Assembly (NCBI GenBank): GCA_964195005.1
Contig: CAXMOO010000109.1
Span: 1-13,227, forward strand
Reading direction: 5' to 3'
Length of the DNA: 13,227 nucleotides
From: JAUXLW01 sp964195005
GTDB lineage: Bacteria; Actinomycetota; Acidimicrobiia; Spongiisociales; SHLN01
Made by a program: the position numbers and the translations under genes. The notes beneath the pieces were generated by a model. That model saw only the letters and a list, made by a program, of their open reading frames with translations, was not told where the DNA came from and searched no databases. Positions 12,056 to 13,227 of this stretch are shown here, in pieces (position 1 is the first letter of the stretch; each line of letters starts with the position of its first letter).

Positions 12056-13227
12056 ATGTTGAAGATGGCGGTCGGATCCACCGAGGAATTGGACGGTGAG
12101 CTGGCTGCATCGGACGTCCTGGCACAGTGTGCCGAGGGAATGGACGGCCATGCCGCCCAAGCTGGCCTGGTTCTCGCCTGTCACGACCTTGACCTTGAGG
12201 TGTTCCTGGAAACTGTTATGGCCACGCACCCCAACATCGAATTGATCGGCTGCACCACGCCGGCCCCCATGTCCTCGGTTTCGGAGTATTTGGAAGGATC
12301 GACCACCTTGACCCTATTCGCTTCTGATGTCATCGAGTTCGCCGCAGGTTTGGGCAGCTCCGTCGCCCACGGAGTGAACGGCGCCGTCAAGGAAGCGGTC
12401 GCCACAGCCCTCGGGAAAACCGAGAAGGACCCGGCGCTGGCCATCGTGATGCCCACGGTGGAGGGATTCGACGCTGCCGCGGTGAGCGAGGAAATGGGCA
12501 AGGTCATCGGCAGTGAGGTCACGTTATTCGGGGGAGGCGCCGTCCCGGATCTTCCCGTCGGTTCACCGTGGGTTGGCGGCGTCCAGGTTTATGGGGATCA
12601 GGTCCTGACCGATTCGCTTCCGGTTTTGCTGCTGTCGGGACCGCTCCAGGTGTCGGTTGGCGTCGCACACGGGTGGAAGCCGGTAGGCAGGAAGGCCGTG
12701 GTTACTCGCTCGAAAAACGAGCAGGTGTACGAGATCGATGACGAGCCGGTTATCGATTTCTACCGGCACTATCTCGGAGCCACCAGTGAACCTGCCCTGG
12801 CCCATCCCCTGGCCATCCTGGACGTCAACACGGGTCGCCATTACTTGCGTGCCCCCTTGGTCTGGGATGAGGAGGAAGGAGCGGCGACGTTCTTGGGCTC
12901 AGTCCCTGAGGGTTCGACGGTGCAGATTGCTATGGCGTCGACCGAGGAGATCCTCGACGGCACGCGTGCGTCGGTGCAGGAGGCTCTCGATGGCTTCCCG
13001 GAGGATTCACGACCCGAAGGCGCGCTGATCTCAGCCTGTGCCGTCCGGGGTTTCCTTCTGGGTACGCGCACTGCGTTGGAAATCGAACGGATCAAGGAGG
13101 GCCTCGGACCCGACGTGCCGATTACTGGCTTCTACGCATACGGAGAGTTCGCACCGCTCGGCGCCAGCAATGCGCCGAAGTTCCACAACGAGACCTGCGT
13201 GACGGTGCTTATCGGGACGGTGACCGA
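12056..13227 (+). CDS. FIST domain protein (3' end beyond the window)
   Basis: FIST (F-box and intracellular signal transduction) domains are presumed small-ligand sensors found in two-component proteins or alone. The frame from ATG 12056 is open to the right edge (390 full codons). FIST_N covers about residues 25-215 (LIGCTTPAPMSSVSEYLEGSTT near 60-80, GGGAVPDL, VGGVQVYGDQVLTDSLPVLLLSGPLQVSVGVAHGWKPVG). FIST_C follows from about 230 (VYEIDDEPVIDFYRHYLG, then GALISACAVRGFLLG and the hallmark GFYAYGEFAPLG...KFHNETCVTVLIGTV). Since FIST_C normally ends right after this HNET segment, only a few residues should be missing. No membrane segment, signal peptide or attached kinase or GGDEF domain is visible, so it is a stand-alone cytosolic version. 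Its neighbour downstream, which could be a kinase, is not in the window. Confidence 0.9.
   Translation, partial: MLKMAVGSTEELDGELAASDVLAQCAEGMDGHAAQAGLVLACHDLDLEVFLETVMATHPNIELIGCTTPAPMSSVSEYLEGSTTLTLFASDVIEFAAGLGSSVAHGVNGAVKEAVATALGKTEKDPALAIVMPTVEGFDAAAVSEEMGKVIGSEVTLFGGGAVPDLPVGSPWVGGVQVYGDQVLTDSLPVLLLSGPLQVSVGVAHGWKPVGRKAVVTRSKNEQVYEIDDEPVIDFYRHYLGATSEPALAHPLAILDVNTGRHYLRAPLVWDEEEGAATFLGSVPEGSTVQIAMASTEEILDGTRASVQEALDGFPEDSRPEGALISACAVRGFLLGTRTALEIERIKEGLGPDVPITGFYAYGEFAPLGASNAPKFHNETCVTVLIGTVT

Noticed and set aside
11615..12062. Plus-strand open frames in the region upstream of the IS110 recombinase
   Set aside because: No ribosome sites, no recognisable domain, and they overlap the structured non-coding region and the FIST start.

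Overview
The window is GC-rich DNA from an actinobacterium. The evidence is the conserved carD-ispD-ispF-cysS-rlmB gene order, a CarD with the mycobacterial-type NWSR.YK core, a DUF3263 protein, an LppM-type lipoprotein, tRNA genes without encoded CCA, and several genes whose -10-like TANNNT box sits 6-7 nt before the start codon, as expected for leaderless mRNAs. A deep lineage such as Acidimicrobiia is plausible but cannot be proven from this sequence.

Region 1 (1-5702) is a core housekeeping block. A 5'-truncated carD, whose N-terminal tail is a perfect 15-bp tandem repeat encoding (KKPVA)n, is followed by a YacL-type membrane PIN-TRAM protein, ispD and ispF, all tightly packed with overlaps of ispD with both its neighbours. 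A convergent glycerophosphodiester phosphodiesterase gene then interrupts the run, and cysS and rlmB follow from a new promoter with an overlap. Functionally this combines RNA polymerase control (CarD), RNA metabolism (PIN-TRAM, RlmB), isoprenoid precursor synthesis (IspD, IspF) and tRNA charging (CysS).

Region 2 (5703-9860) starts with a perfect 20-bp palindrome holding the stop codons of both rlmB and a convergent YczE-like membrane protein gene. Next come tRNA-Thr(TGT), a small DUF3263 protein behind two GC-rich palindromes, a CvpA-CAP domain fusion resembling the architecture of mycobacterial MarP, an LppM-like lipoprotein, an unrecognised protein with a receiver-like C-terminal domain, and a NIPSNAP-family gene whose reading frame runs about 300 bp antisense into its neighbour.

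Region 3 (about 9860-12055) looks accessory. It has a PAPS-dependent sulfotransferase, a 116-bp tandem duplication carrying two defective tRNA-Arg(CCT) copies, and the truncated 5' part of an IS110-family element lying against the second tRNA copy, where the tRNA's 3' half is missing. The non-coding stretch upstream of the IS110 recombinase start folds on paper into a chain of nested hairpins. One internal loop shows CT on one side and AG on the other, as in the donor-binding loop of an IS110 bridge RNA. This is the best candidate for an unusual system in the window.

Region 4 (12056-end) is a stand-alone FIST-domain sensor protein, running off the window close to its expected C-terminus.
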